Positions 18,791-27,432 of a DNA stretch of 64,000 bases are shown here, piece after piece; position 1 is the stretch's first letter; each line of letters starts with the position of its first letter. The notes under the pieces were generated by a model. That model worked only from the letters and a program-made list of their open reading frames with translations. It was not told the origin of the DNA and did not search any database. The DNA lies in the NCBI GenBank assembly GCA_026162565.1, contig JAOEIQ010000001.1, positions 310,001 to 374,000 of the forward strand, in the 5' to 3' direction. Source of the stretch: Flavobacteriaceae bacterium NBU2973. Its GTDB lineage: Bacteria; Bacteroidota; Bacteroidia; Flavobacteriales; Flavobacteriaceae. A program made the position numbers and the translations under genes.

Positions 18791-18811
18791 TGATGGTTAA
18801 GTTCTTAATTT

Positions 18812-20239
18812 TTATAAATCGGTTACCATAATTTTTGTCTCTGGTGTTCCAGATTGGTCATCAAATAAAATAAAGAGTTTGTTATTAAAAACGGTAATAC
18901 CCTTAATAGTATTTGTTCCACTATCATCTAAATCATTCGTTATTTCAGTAAAGGAGTCATCTTGAGTATTGTAAACTCCTAAAAAATTGTCATAATCTTC
19001 ATTAATATTATCGTTATCTGCATCAATCGCAATATTACCAGCCACATAAATTAGATTTTGATATCTAGCAGAATAAGAAGAAAACAAAGCTTCAGGTAAG
19101 TTAAAACTTGTAAATGAATCATTATCTATATCGTAAATATAGCTTAAGGCTTCAGGTTCTGTATCACTAAAAGCCGATTGCCCTCCAAAAATATATAGCT
19201 TATTATTTACAACTTCTATATCAGCCCAAGCCTTGCCAGAAGGCAAATTTGCTGCAGTTTCAAACGAATTGGATAACCCATTATAGCGCCATAATTCGTT
19301 TGATGTTTCAGTGTCTAAATTTTCACCAATTATGTAAATGTCTTGATCTAAAGTCGTAAAACCAAATCTTGTTAATGAGCCAATATTATGATTTACAAAA
19401 GAGGGCGTACCAGCAATATCCAAATCATATTCTGTAATGAATTGCCCTCCAAAAACTTTAAGCTTATTATTAGACACATAAGCTCTTTTTGTTACAAAAT
19501 CATTATTAGGATCTAAAGTGTTTTCTGTTAATGAACTGGTGTTTAAATCGTATTTATAAACGGTTGGCACATTTGGAACAACAGTATTGTCTCTAAAAGC
19601 AATGTATAAACTATTACTGCTATTAGCTCCTGTAAAACCTGTAGTGCCTAAAGCAAGACTTTTTTGAATAGTAGTAACTTCTGTAAAGTTTAATCCACCA
19701 CTTGGAGGCATTGCAAAATCTTCTGAAGTTTTTGGGCTTAAGTTTACAGAAAGCGATCCTCCTTGTAATGATAATTCTGCTGTGATATTAGAATTAGAGT
19801 TATATGTGAATGTTTTATTGGTATCTTCAAATACTTTGTTTTCAACATCAGTAATATTTAAAGTGCTATTTTCTGTTGAGCGATAGTAATCTAACAAGAA
19901 GTCAGATACATCAGAAGCATTTTCATTAAAAGAATTTCCTTGACGATACTCTAGAGTAATTGTTTGCGAATTGTTATCATTTTTAAATAGAAACTCATCG
20001 TCTACAATATTAAATGCATCACTTACATCTAAATCGGTAACATTATTATTGGTTAAAGTAGCCGATTCTATTTTCCATATGCTTTCAGTTCCTCCAGTTA
20101 TTTCTGTTATAAGCGCCTCTATTAATTGGTTTGCATTATCTTCCGGCGTATTACTGGAACTGTTATCGTCATCACTACCACAGCCTTGAGTACATAGTGT
20201 GAGTAAACTAAAAAAAATGACCGTTTTAATTGTTTTCAT
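18812..20239 (-). CDS. Kelch/beta-propeller-like lipoprotein
   Basis: 475 residues with a lipoprotein signal (hydrophobic residues 5-15, lipidation Cys in TQGC near residue 20, followed by an acidic GSDDDNSSSN linker). The second half contains several units of the form N-K-L-Y/K-x-F-G-G or D-I-Y-I-I-G-E spaced by about 45-50 residues, which is the pattern of kelch-like beta-propellers. The Asp and Asn rich linker after the Cys is common for flavobacterial surface lipoproteins. No enzymatic role can be inferred. It diverges from the superoxide dismutase gene. Confidence 0.8.
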   Translation of the reverse strand: MKTIKTVIFFSLLTLCTQGCGSDDDNSSSNTPEDNANQLIEALITEITGGTESIWKIESATLTNNNVTDLDVSDAFNIVDDEFLFKNDNNSQTITLEYRQGNSFNENASDVSDFLLDYYRSTENSTLNITDVENKVFEDTNKTFTYNSNSNITAELSLQGGSLSVNLSPKTSEDFAMPPSGGLNFTEVTTIQKSLALGTTGFTGANSSNSLYIAFRDNTVVPNVPTVYKYDLNTSSLTENTLDPNNDFVTKRAYVSNNKLKVFGGQFITEYDLDIAGTPSFVNHNIGSLTRFGFTTLDQDIYIIGENLDTETSNELWRYNGLSNSFETAANLPSGKAWADIEVVNNKLYIFGGQSAFSDTEPEALSYIYDIDNDSFTSFNLPEALFSSYSARYQNLIYVAGNIAIDADNDNINEDYDNFLGVYNTQDDSFTEITNDLDDSGTNTIKGITVFNNKLFILFDDQSGTPETKIMVTDL

Positions 20240-20293
20240 AATTTATAAGGTTTTTGTCCAACAATTATAATTTATATCAGAAAGCAAGAACAT

Positions 20294-20311
20294 ACCTATT
20301 AACAGGTATTT
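20294..20311. promoter_or_regulatory. Near-perfect 18-bp palindrome, candidate operator
   Basis: ATACCTATTAACAGGTAT has arms ATACCT and AGGTAT around a 6-base centre. It lies in the divergent gap between the lipoprotein and sod genes, 55 bases from the lipoprotein ATG and about 65 upstream of the sod -7 box. Confidence 0.4.
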
Positions 20312-20375
20312 TAGATATAACGATTTTCAATAATAGAATAGGAATTTAATATTTTCAATTCACTAGGAATATCAG

Positions 20376-20383
20376 TAACTTTG
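20376..20383 (+). promoter_or_regulatory. Candidate -7 box (TAACTTTG) of the sod gene
   Basis: TAACTTTG matches TAnnTTTG. A start near 20390 gives a 30-base leader before the ATG at 20420 and excludes the longer reading frame starting at 20381. Confidence 0.55.
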
Positions 20384-20419
20384 AAACACTTAAAAATTAA
20401 TAATCTAAAAACATATATT

Positions 20420-21028
20420 ATGGCTTTTGAATTACCAAAATTAGAATACGCTTATGATGCTCTTGAACCTCATATCGATGCAAGAACTATGGAGATTCAC
20501 CATTCTAAACATCATAATGGTTATACAAGTAAACTAAACACTGCAATTGATGGCACAGATTTAGAAGGGAAATCAATTAATGATATTTTAACCAATCTAG
20601 ACATGAGTAATAGTGCTGTAAGAAATAATGGAGGTGGATTTTACAACCACTCTTTATTTTGGACTGTTATGAATCCTGAAGACAGAGGGTATTTGTCTGG
20701 AGAATTAAAAGATGCAATTGAAGCAGAATTCGGATCTAAAGACGCATTTATTGAAGCATTTAGCAAAGCAGCGGCTACTCAATTTGGATCAGGTTGGGCT
20801 TGGTTATGTGTTCACAAAGGAGGAAAAGTTGAGGTTTGTTCAACACCTAATCAAGACAATCCTCTAATGCCAGGAGTTAGCTGCGGAGGAACTCCAATTT
20901 TAGGGTTAGATGTATGGGAACACGCTTATTATTTAAATTATCAAAATAGACGACCAGATTATATAAGTGCATTTTTTAATGTTATAAATTGGAATGAAGT
21001 AGAGCGACGTTACGCCGAAGCAAAATAA
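20420..21028 (+). CDS. Superoxide dismutase [Mn/Fe]
   Basis: 202-residue cytoplasmic Fe/Mn superoxide dismutase that converts superoxide to hydrogen peroxide and oxygen. The start at 20420 ([18 protein letters not shown]) fits the family N-terminus; the upstream ATG at 20381 overlaps the promoter. Metal ligands are visible: His27 in MEIHHSKHH, the His in [11 protein letters not shown], and Asp and His in [10 protein letters not shown]. The sequence [11 protein letters not shown] carries the Gln position typical of Mn or cambialistic enzymes. It ends in a strong terminator shared with the small RNA copy on the other strand. Confidence 0.95.
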   Translation: MAFELPKLEYAYDALEPHIDARTMEIHHSKHHNGYTSKLNTAIDGTDLEGKSINDILTNLDMSNSAVRNNGGGFYNHSLFWTVMNPEDRGYLSGELKDAIEAEFGSKDAFIEAFSKAAATQFGSGWAWLCVHKGGKVEVCSTPNQDNPLMPGVSCGGTPILGLDVWEHAYYLNYQNRRPDYISAFFNVINWNEVERRYAEAK

Positions 21029-21048
21029 TATTTTTAATATACATCATT

Positions 21049-21125
21049 AAAAAAGGAGTGCAATTATGCACTCCTTTTTTGTTCCCAAATCTAAACATAA
21101 ACTTAACCTACTTATGTCATGATAT
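21049..21125 (-). ncRNA. Candidate small RNA, tandem copy 1 (diverged)
   Basis: On the minus strand a conserved block (21081-21123) is followed by a terminator hairpin with stem GGAGTGCA/TGCACTCC flanked by six A and six T (21049-21080). The 5' part can fold through ACATAA pairing with TTATGT. The core CATAAGTAGGTTAAGT is identical to that of copies 2 and 3, while the ends have drifted. The terminator also serves sod, which ends at 21028 on the plus strand. No good -7 box was seen, so this copy may be silent. Confidence 0.5.
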
Positions 21126-21164
21126 TTAGTATAACGATACTTTAAACAACATATTATAAAAAAT

Positions 21165-21238
21165 AAAAAGGTGAACTAGAGAAGTTCACCTTTTTGCCCC
21201 AAATCTACCATAAACTTAACCTACTTATGTTATGGTGA
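21165..21238 (-). ncRNA. Candidate small RNA, tandem copy 2
   Basis: A 43-base block (21196-21238) runs directly into a terminator hairpin, GGTGAACT/AGTTCACC with five A and five T (21165-21195). The 5' end folds as ACCATAA pairing with TTATGGT around the conserved CATAAGTAGGTTAAG loop. The block differs from copy 3 at one base of 43. A consensus promoter stands immediately upstream on this strand (TATATTTG at 21249-21242). The 5' hairpin plus conserved linker plus terminator is the layout of an independent small RNA. It may correspond to the Flavo-1 RNA motif reported from Flavobacteria, but I could not check this. Confidence 0.66.
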
Positions 21239-21241
21239 CAA

Positions 21242-21273
21242 CAAATATATACGAGCTTTTAAAACCAACGCAA
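21242..21273 (-). promoter_or_regulatory. Promoter of small RNA copy 2
   Basis: On the minus strand TATATTTG (21249-21242) is a full -7 match. TTG at 21273-21271 lies 21 bases upstream and another at 21268-21266 lies 16 bases upstream. The predicted start, about 7 bases downstream of the -7 box, falls at the edge of the conserved block. Confidence 0.62.
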
Positions 21274-21401
21274 TTTATTAGATGAATAGCTTATAAATCA
21301 GCCTAAAAGAACATGTGTGAAAAATATGTTTATTGCCATATTTAATAGAATTGAGAAGGTAATTTATTAAAAATGAAGAAGTTAATTTTGTAATATGTCA
21401 T

Positions 21402-21476
21402 AAAAAAAGGTGAACAGAAGTTCACCTTTTTTTGCCCCAAATCTACCATGAACTTAACCTACTTATGTTATGGTGA
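21402..21476 (-). ncRNA. Candidate small RNA, tandem copy 3
   Basis: The conserved block at 21434-21476 matches copy 2 at 42 of 43 bases. It is followed on the minus strand by the hairpin GGTGAAC/GTTCACC flanked by seven A and seven T (21402-21433). The sequence upstream holds TACTTTAG, one mismatch from the -7 consensus, at the expected distance. The terminator loops differ between copies while the stems are conserved, which points to structural selection. The region 21239-21401 between copies 2 and 3 holds nothing else that I can identify. Confidence 0.62.
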
Positions 21477-21587
21477 ATCTAAAGTAGACCGATTTTAGAG
21501 AAGAATAGCTATTTATTAGATAAACGGTATTTTTTTTGGGTTAAAATCCGTTTTTCATAGATTAAATGTTAATAATGAGTTATTTAA

Positions 21588-23486
21588 CTAGTAGGCACGC
21601 TCCTTATTTCCTTCATAAAAGTTTATAAAAGCTTTATTAGAAACTCTATTCCCACCAGGAGTTGGATAATCTCCTGTAAAGTACCAATCACCTAAATTTT
21701 TAGGACAGGCTTTGTGTAGGTTTTCTACGGTTTGAAAAATGACTTCTACCTCTGCATTAACAGATGTATCACATATAAGTTCAGCAATCTTATTAGAAAT
21801 TTCTTCTGGAGTAAATTGCTCATAAAATGCTTTAACATGATTAGTTACTTTGTGGTCTTTAAAATCCTCTTCAGATTTACATTTTTTGTAAACCGATTCT
21901 ATAACCGCTTCTTTTTTATTTTCTTTTAGTAATTCTAAAGTAGCTCTAAATGCAACCAGATCTTCTAGTCTTGCCATATCAATTCCATAACAATCAGGAT
22001 AACGAATTTGAGGAGCAGATGAGACTACTATAATCTTTTTAGGATTTAGGCGATCCATCATTTTAATAATACTCTTTTTTAAGGTGGTACCTCTTACAAT
22101 ACTATCGTCGATAATAACAAGGTTATCTGAATGCTTAATTACTCCGTACGTAACATCATATACATGAGCCACTAAATCATCTCTGCTGCTATCTTCAGTA
22201 ATAAAGGTTCTAAGCTTTACATCTTTAATAGCAATTTTTTCTATTCGAGGTCTTTCAGATAAAATATCTATAACGGCCTCTTTAGATAAACCACCTTTAC
22301 CATCTAGTATAGCTTGAGTCTTTTTTGAATTTAAATAGTCTTCAACTGATTCAATCATTCCAAAGAATGATGTTTCAGCCGTATTAGGAATATAAGAGAA
22401 AACGGTATTTTTAGTATCCTTATTAATAGCTTTTAGAACATTAGGCATTAATAATTTACCAAGTTCTTTTCGCTCTTGATAGATTTCGGCATCACTTCCA
22501 CGAGAAAAATAAATCCGTTCAAAAGAACACGCTTTTCTTTTTAAAGGCTCTATTATTTTTTTGATTACAGTTTTTCCAGATTTTTTTGTAATGATGGCAT
22601 GTCCTGGTTCTAACTCTTTAACATCCTCAAAATTTACATTAAAGACGGTTTGTATTACTGGGCGTTCTGAAGCTACCACAACCACTTCATCATCTTTATA
22701 ATAATAAGCAGGTCTTATGCCAGCAGGATCTCGAAGGACAAAGGAATCACCATGACCTAATAAACCAGCCATAGCATAACCACCATCCCAATTTTTAGAA
22801 GATCGTTTTAATATTTTGGCAATATTTAATCGTTCTGCGATTAATGGTGAGCTTTCATTTTTACTGTAACCTTCTTTTTTTAGATCTTTATAAATTTTTG
22901 AAACTGCATCATCTAAAAAATGGCCAATCTTTTCCATAATAGTAATAGTATCGGCTTTTTCTTTAGGATGTTGTCCTAGCGCAACTAAACCATCAAATAA
23001 TTGATTAACATTCGTCATGTTAAAATTACCAGCAAGAATTAAATTTCTATGCTGCCAATTATTTTGACGTAAAAATGGATGAACGCTTTCTACACTATTT
23101 TTGCCAAAGGTGCCATAACGAACATGCCCCAAAAGCAACTCACCTATGTAAGGAATATTTTTTTTCTGAAGAGCTACATTAGTTTGATATTCTGGATTTT
23201 CAGTTAAATCCTTATTAATACGAGCATTAATTTGAGCAAAAATATCTTGAATGGGTTGTTGAGCGATAGATCTAACACGACTAATGTAACGTTCTCCTGG
23301 AGACGTGTCTAATTTAATACTTGAAAAACCCGCACCATCTTGTCCACGATTGTGTTGTTTTTCCATCATTAAATACATTTTGTTTACACCATAAAATGCA
23401 CTACCATATTTTTCTTTGTAATACTCAAGAGGTTTTAAAAGTCTAATTAATGCAATTCCACATTCGTGTTTTAAAGCGTCACTCAT
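21588..23486 (-). CDS. purF: Amidophosphoribosyltransferase-like protein (PurF family, long form)
   Basis: Class II glutamine amidotransferase fused to a type I phosphoribosyltransferase. PurF makes 5-phosphoribosylamine from PRPP and glutamine, the first step of purine synthesis. The putative nucleophile is Cys9 in HECGIAL. The PRPP motif appears as LVIIDDSIVRGTT, and the substrate loop as RDPAGIRPAYYY. At 632 residues it is about 120 longer than usual PurF, with insertions in both domains (for example residues 60-110). No propeptide is evident unless the first eight residues are cleaved. It lies in a purine cluster (purN at 25176). A second, standard purF may exist elsewhere, so the exact role is less sure than the fold. 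Confidence 0.85.
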   Translation of the reverse strand: MSDALKHECGIALIRLLKPLEYYKEKYGSAFYGVNKMYLMMEKQHNRGQDGAGFSSIKLDTSPGERYISRVRSIAQQPIQDIFAQINARINKDLTENPEYQTNVALQKKNIPYIGELLLGHVRYGTFGKNSVESVHPFLRQNNWQHRNLILAGNFNMTNVNQLFDGLVALGQHPKEKADTITIMEKIGHFLDDAVSKIYKDLKKEGYSKNESSPLIAERLNIAKILKRSSKNWDGGYAMAGLLGHGDSFVLRDPAGIRPAYYYKDDEVVVVASERPVIQTVFNVNFEDVKELEPGHAIITKKSGKTVIKKIIEPLKRKACSFERIYFSRGSDAEIYQERKELGKLLMPNVLKAINKDTKNTVFSYIPNTAETSFFGMIESVEDYLNSKKTQAILDGKGGLSKEAVIDILSERPRIEKIAIKDVKLRTFITEDSSRDDLVAHVYDVTYGVIKHSDNLVIIDDSIVRGTTLKKSIIKMMDRLNPKKIIVVSSAPQIRYPDCYGIDMARLEDLVAFRATLELLKENKKEAVIESVYKKCKSEEDFKDHKVTNHVKAFYEQFTPEEISNKIAELICDTSVNAEVEVIFQTVENLHKACPKNLGDWYFTGDYPTPGGNRVSNKAFINFYEGNKERAY

Positions 23487-23517
23487 TGTTTAGTTATTGT
23501 TGTATTGTTTAATAAAA

Positions 23518-23542
23518 AACGCGCTCAATTTTTGAGCGCGTT
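23518..23542. terminator. Hairpin between pfkB and purF
   Basis: AACGCGCTCAA and TTGAGCGCGTT form an 11-bp GC-rich stem with a 3-base loop. On the minus strand it follows the PurF start region and precedes the PfkB stop, so it ends the PfkB transcript; only a short A/T flank is present. Confidence 0.78.
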
Positions 23543-23545
23543 CGT

Positions 23546-24472
23546 TTATGTTAGTTTTATATCGAATTGTGTTAAATCTTTAAATTGTTGCAAGCGTTTA
23601 TGTACTTCTTGACTTGTTAAACTTTCCATTCGCTCTGTACCAAACTTTTCTACACAGAAGGATGCTAATGTTGAGCCATATATTACTGCATTTTTCATAT
23701 TCTCAAAGGATATATCTCCAGTTTTAGCAATATATCCAGCAAATCCTCCTGCAAAAGTATCTCCAGCTCCCGTAGGATCAAATACTTCTTTTAAAGGTAA
23801 AGCAGGTGCATAGAATACATTTTCATTATGAAACAAGAGCGCACCATGTTCGCCTTTTTTAATTACGACATACTTAGGTCCCATTTCGTGAATTTTATTA
23901 GCTGCTACAACTAACGAATATTCTCCAGTTAGCTGCCTCGCTTCTTCATCATTAATAGTGATCACATCTACATTTTTAATGACATTATGTAAATCATCTA
24001 AAGCACTATCCATCCAAAAATTCATGGTGTCAAGAATAACTAATTTTGGTTTAGCTGACATTTGGTTGAGTACACTTTGTTGAACAGCTGGATGTAAATT
24101 TCCTAGCATTACAATTTCTGCATCTCTATATTCTTGTGGAACAACAGGATTGAAATCTGCTAATACATTGAGTTCAGTTATTAAGGTGTCGCGAGAGTTC
24201 ATATCATTGTGATATTTACCACTCCAGAAAAAAGTTTTTCCTTCCTTTACTATTTCTACACCTGAAATATCAATATTTCTATTTTCTAGAGAGTCCAGAT
24301 ATTCTTGTGGGAAATCTCCGCCAACAATAGATACTATTGAGGAGTCTACATTAAAATGAGAGGCTGCAAGACCAATAAATGTGGCAGCTCCTCCAAGTAT
24401 TTTATCTGTTTTACCAAAAGGGGTTTCAATAGCATCAAAAGCTACAGTTCCAACAATAACTAATTTGCTCAT
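23546..24472 (-). CDS. PfkB family sugar/nucleoside kinase
   Basis: 308-residue ribokinase-fold kinase. The N-terminal glycine motif is LGGAATFIGLAASHF and the C-terminal signature DPTGAGDTFAGGFAGY contains the catalytic Asp near residue 223. It phosphorylates a sugar or nucleoside hydroxyl with ATP in the cytoplasm. The position next to purF and purN suggests a nucleoside such as adenosine, but ribokinase or fructokinase activity is equally compatible. It has its own candidate promoter. Confidence 0.88.
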   Translation of the reverse strand: MSKLVIVGTVAFDAIETPFGKTDKILGGAATFIGLAASHFNVDSSIVSIVGGDFPQEYLDSLENRNIDISGVEIVKEGKTFFWSGKYHNDMNSRDTLITELNVLADFNPVVPQEYRDAEIVMLGNLHPAVQQSVLNQMSAKPKLVILDTMNFWMDSALDDLHNVIKNVDVITINDEEARQLTGEYSLVVAANKIHEMGPKYVVIKKGEHGALLFHNENVFYAPALPLKEVFDPTGAGDTFAGGFAGYIAKTGDISFENMKNAVIYGSTLASFCVEKFGTERMESLTSQEVHKRLQQFKDLTQFDIKLT

Positions 24473-24493
24473 AAAAGCGCTTTAAATTTGGTG

Positions 24494-24501
24494 CAAATAT
24501 A
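24494..24501 (-). promoter_or_regulatory. Candidate -7 box (TATATTTG) of the pfkB gene
   Basis: On the minus strand TATATTTG ends 22 bases before the ATG at 24472. No TTG box at the usual distance was found. Confidence 0.48.
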
Positions 24502-24541
24502 GTAGTTAATAATGATATGTATTGCGTACAAAAAAGTAAAT

Positions 24542-25183
24542 TTATTTTCTGCCAAAATCTGCAGGTATTTCTCCCCAAGCTTTGGTTTCCCATTTTACAA
24601 TTACAGTAGAATAAGAGTTTTGTTTTAACCAATTAACAGCTCTATCAACGAGTTCAAATAAGGGCTTATTTTTATCAGTACGCTCTAGTTTAGTATTACA
24701 ATTTTTCTTTTTAACCCAACTTATAGCAGTTTTAGAATCGGTATACATAATTCTATTACTCTCTTGTTGTTTTAAAAAAGCTAATCCGTGAACTATAGCT
24801 AAAAATTCGCCAATATTATTTGTGCCTTCATCAAAAGGGCCTTGAATAAATAATTGTTTTTTTGTTTTAGTATCGACACCTCTATATTCCATTTTTCCTG
24901 GATTTCCAGATGAGGCTGCATCTACCGAAATAGAGTTAAAATTAGGTTGACCAATTTTTTTTAGTTGCTCATCAGATAATTCACTTTTAAATTTTTTGCT
25001 CTTACCAATATAATCTTTGTAATTTCCTTTTAATGCTTTTTTTGCAGCTTCAAAGGTTGAAAACGATTTATATTGAGCGCCTTTAAAATCTTTTATCTGC
25101 GCTTTACAATCCTCCCAAGTTTCAAAAACACCAGTATGATGCCCTTTCCAGACAGTGTAGTATTTTTTTTTCTTTTTAGTCAT
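24542..25183 (-). CDS. RNase H with N-terminal viroplasmin-like domain
   Basis: 213 residues. The N-terminal 45 residues form a hybrid-binding (caulimovirus viroplasmin-like) domain: YYTVWKGHHTGVFETWED, then the conserved AQYKSFSTFEAAKKAL. The C-terminal part is a type I RNase H, with acids in ISVDAASSGNPG, NNIGEFLAIVHG and YTDSKTAISWV. It degrades the RNA strand of RNA-DNA hybrids. Eukaryotic RNase H1 has the same domain order. The start overlaps the purN stop by 8 bases (ATGACTAA), so translation is probably coupled. Confidence 0.92.
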   Translation of the reverse strand: MTKKKKKYYTVWKGHHTGVFETWEDCKAQIKDFKGAQYKSFSTFEAAKKALKGNYKDYIGKSKKFKSELSDEQLKKIGQPNFNSISVDAASSGNPGKMEYRGVDTKTKKQLFIQGPFDEGTNNIGEFLAIVHGLAFLKQQESNRIMYTDSKTAISWVKKKNCNTKLERTDKNKPLFELVDRAVNWLKQNSYSTVIVKWETKAWGEIPADFGRK

Positions 25184-25742
25184 TTAGTAGTTTGTCTATA
25201 ACTTTCGGGAAATACTCCATTTCTAATTCATGAATTTTAGAAGCAACATCTTCAGCGGAATCAGAAGATAAAACATCACATTTTCCTTGAAAAATGATTG
25301 TTCCCTCATCGTAATTTTCATTAACGTAATGAATGGTGATACCAGATTCTGTTTCTTTATTCGCTACTACTGCTTCATGAACATGCATGCCATACATACC
25401 TTTACCTCCATATTTAGGCAATAAAGCAGGATGAATATTAATCACTTTATCTGGAAATTCATTTAAAATAGCTTCGGGAAATTTCCATAAAAAACCAGCT
25501 AATACTATTAAATCTGGATTAGAGGATTTTAAGATGTTTAAAACATCATGTGTTTGCATAAATGCAATTCTGTTAAATGATAAAGCGCTAACTTTCAGTT
25601 TTTTACAACGATCTAGAACTTTGGCATGAGGATTGTTAGTAAGCACTTGAATAACAGACGCATGATCTCTGTTGTGAAAAAACTTAATTATATTTTCAGC
25701 ATTAGTTCCAGAACCGGAAGCAAAAATTACAATACGTTTCAT
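25176..25742 (-). CDS. purN: Phosphoribosylglycinamide formyltransferase PurN
   Basis: 188-residue enzyme transferring a formyl group from 10-formyl-THF to GAR in purine synthesis. The phosphate loop is FASGSGTNAENI at the N-terminus. The active-site block is NIHPALLPKYGGKGMYG with the catalytic Asn and His, and the catalytic Asp lies in YVNENYDEGTIIFQ near residue 140. It heads a minus-strand set (purN, RNase H) and diverges from acpP-fabF-rnc, an arrangement that is often seen in Bacteroidota as far as I recall. Confidence 0.94.
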   Translation of the reverse strand: MKRIVIFASGSGTNAENIIKFFHNRDHASVIQVLTNNPHAKVLDRCKKLKVSALSFNRIAFMQTHDVLNILKSSNPDLIVLAGFLWKFPEAILNEFPDKVINIHPALLPKYGGKGMYGMHVHEAVVANKETESGITIHYVNENYDEGTIIFQGKCDVLSSDSAEDVASKIHELEMEYFPKVIDKLLND

Positions 25743-25887
25743 TTACAGATAGAGTGTTAAAATTGTTCAAACAAAAAAAAGAATAATAATTAACAATTAG
25801 ATTGTAAAAGCTAAATTCTTCAAAAGTAATTTATTAAATTACAGACACATTTTTAAAGTAAAGGTGTGTATTGAAATAAAGTTTTTT

Positions 25888-25895
25888 TATTTTTG
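25888..25895 (+). promoter_or_regulatory. Candidate -7 box (TATTTTTG) of the acpP-fabF operon
   Basis: TATTTTTG lies 30 bases before the acpP ATG. The nearest TTG is 14 bases upstream, shorter than ideal, but the hexamer-like match and position are good. Confidence 0.55.
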
Positions 25896-25925
25896 CGACC
25901 TAATTAAAACTTAAAATTAAAAATT

Positions 25926-26159
25926 ATGTCAGACATTGCATCAAGAGTAAAAGCGATTATCGTAGACAAATTAGGAGTTGATGAAAACGAAGTAGTAACT
26001 GAAGCTAGCTTCACTAACGATTTAGGAGCTGATTCATTAGACACTGTTGAGTTAATCATGGAGTTCGAAAAAGAATTCGATATCCAAATTCCAGACGATC
26101 AAGCTGAAAATATTGCAACAGTTGGTCAAGCTGTATCTTATATAGAAGAAGCAAAATAA
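25926..26159 (+). CDS. acpP: Acyl carrier protein
   Basis: 77-residue acidic four-helix carrier of fatty acid synthesis. The phosphopantetheine attachment serine is in [17 protein letters not shown], at the usual central position. It is directly followed by fabF (15 bases) and then rnc, the common fatty-acid gene order. High-frequency codons fit strong expression. Confidence 0.97.
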   Translation: MSDIASRVKAIIVDKLGVDENEVVTEASFTNDLGADSLDTVELIMEFEKEFDIQIPDDQAENIATVGQAVSYIEEAK

Positions 26160-26174
26160 TTCAATAACCATTTT

Positions 26175-27425
26175 ATGGAAATTAAGCGAGTTGTAGTTAC
26201 TGGTTTAGGGGCTTTAACACCTATTGGCAATACCAAAGATGAATATTGGGATGCATTAATAAGTGGTAAAAGTGGCGCCGCGCCAATTACTTATTTTGAT
26301 ACTGAAAAGTTCAAAACAAAGTTCGCTTGTGAATTAAAAGACTTTAACGCTACTGATTTTCTTGACAGGAAGGAATCTCGTAAAATGGACAAATTCACTC
26401 AATATGCTATGGTAGCTTCTGATGAGGCTATTGCAGATGCTAAATTGGATTTGGATGCTTTAAATAAATTACGAGTAGGTGTTATTTGGGGAGCTGGAAT
26501 AGGAGGCTTGGAAACATTTCAAAATGAAGTTTTAAACTTCGCAGAAGGAGATGGCACACCAAGATTTAATCCGTTTTTCATCCCTAAAATGATTGCAGAT
26601 ATTGCACCAGGAAACATTTCTATAAAACATGGTTTTATGGGTCCCAACTATACTACAGTTTCTGCTTGTGCCTCTTCAGCTAACGCCATGATTGATGCTC
26701 TAAATACTATACGTTTAGGACATTGTGATGTTGTAGTTACTGGAGGAAGTGAAGCTGCTGTAGCTATTGCTGGAATGGGAGGTTTTAATGCGATGCATGC
26801 TCTATCAACAAGAAACGAAAGCCCAGAAACAGCTTCTAGACCTTTTGATGCAACCAGAGATGGTTTTGTTTTAGGAGAAGGAGCAGGCACTATTATTCTT
26901 GAAGAATACGAACATGCTAAAGCAAGAGGTGCTAAAATTTATGCCGAAGTTATTGGTGGTGGATTATCTTCTGATGCCTATCATATGACTGCTCCGCATC
27001 CTGATGGAATTGGAGTTATGGCTGTAATGAGAAATTGTTTAGAAAATGCTGGAATCCAACCTGAGGAAGTTGACCATATTAATACACATGGAACATCTAC
27101 ACCTCTTGGTGATGTTGCAGAATTAAAGGCAATTTCCGAAGTGTTTGGTGATCATGCAAAACATATTAATATTAACTCTACTAAGTCCATGACTGGACAC
27201 TTATTAGGAGCTGCAGGTGCCATAGAATCTATTGCATCAATTTTAGCAATAGAACATGGTATTGTGCCTCCAACAATAAATCATAGTGTAGTAGATGAGA
27301 ATATTGATCCTAAACTTAATTTAACACTAAATAAAGCTCAAAAAAGAGATGTTAAAGTAGCGATGAGTAATACATTTGGATTTGGCGGTCACAACGCTTG
27401 TGTATTATTTAAAAAAATAGATTAA
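26175..27425 (+). CDS. fabF: Beta-ketoacyl-ACP synthase II
   Basis: 416-residue condensing enzyme elongating acyl-ACP with malonyl-ACP. The nucleophile Cys is in VSACASSANAMID near residue 163. The two active-site histidines are in NTHGTSTPLGD and MTGHLLGAAGAIES, and the terminal NTFGFGGHN is present. Length and motif spacing match FabF. It lies between acpP and rnc on one transcript. Confidence 0.97.
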   Translation: MEIKRVVVTGLGALTPIGNTKDEYWDALISGKSGAAPITYFDTEKFKTKFACELKDFNATDFLDRKESRKMDKFTQYAMVASDEAIADAKLDLDALNKLRVGVIWGAGIGGLETFQNEVLNFAEGDGTPRFNPFFIPKMIADIAPGNISIKHGFMGPNYTTVSACASSANAMIDALNTIRLGHCDVVVTGGSEAAVAIAGMGGFNAMHALSTRNESPETASRPFDATRDGFVLGEGAGTIILEEYEHAKARGAKIYAEVIGGGLSSDAYHMTAPHPDGIGVMAVMRNCLENAGIQPEEVDHINTHGTSTPLGDVAELKAISEVFGDHAKHININSTKSMTGHLLGAAGAIESIASILAIEHGIVPPTINHSVVDENIDPKLNLTLNKAQKRDVKVAMSNTFGFGGHNACVLFKKID

Positions 27426-27432
27426 ATCCCGA

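Noticed and set aside
21030-21480. Repeats as integron attC sites or an insertion-sequence remnant
   Set aside because: No integrase or transposase frame and no target duplication; each copy carries a terminator and one has a promoter, which fits small RNAs better.
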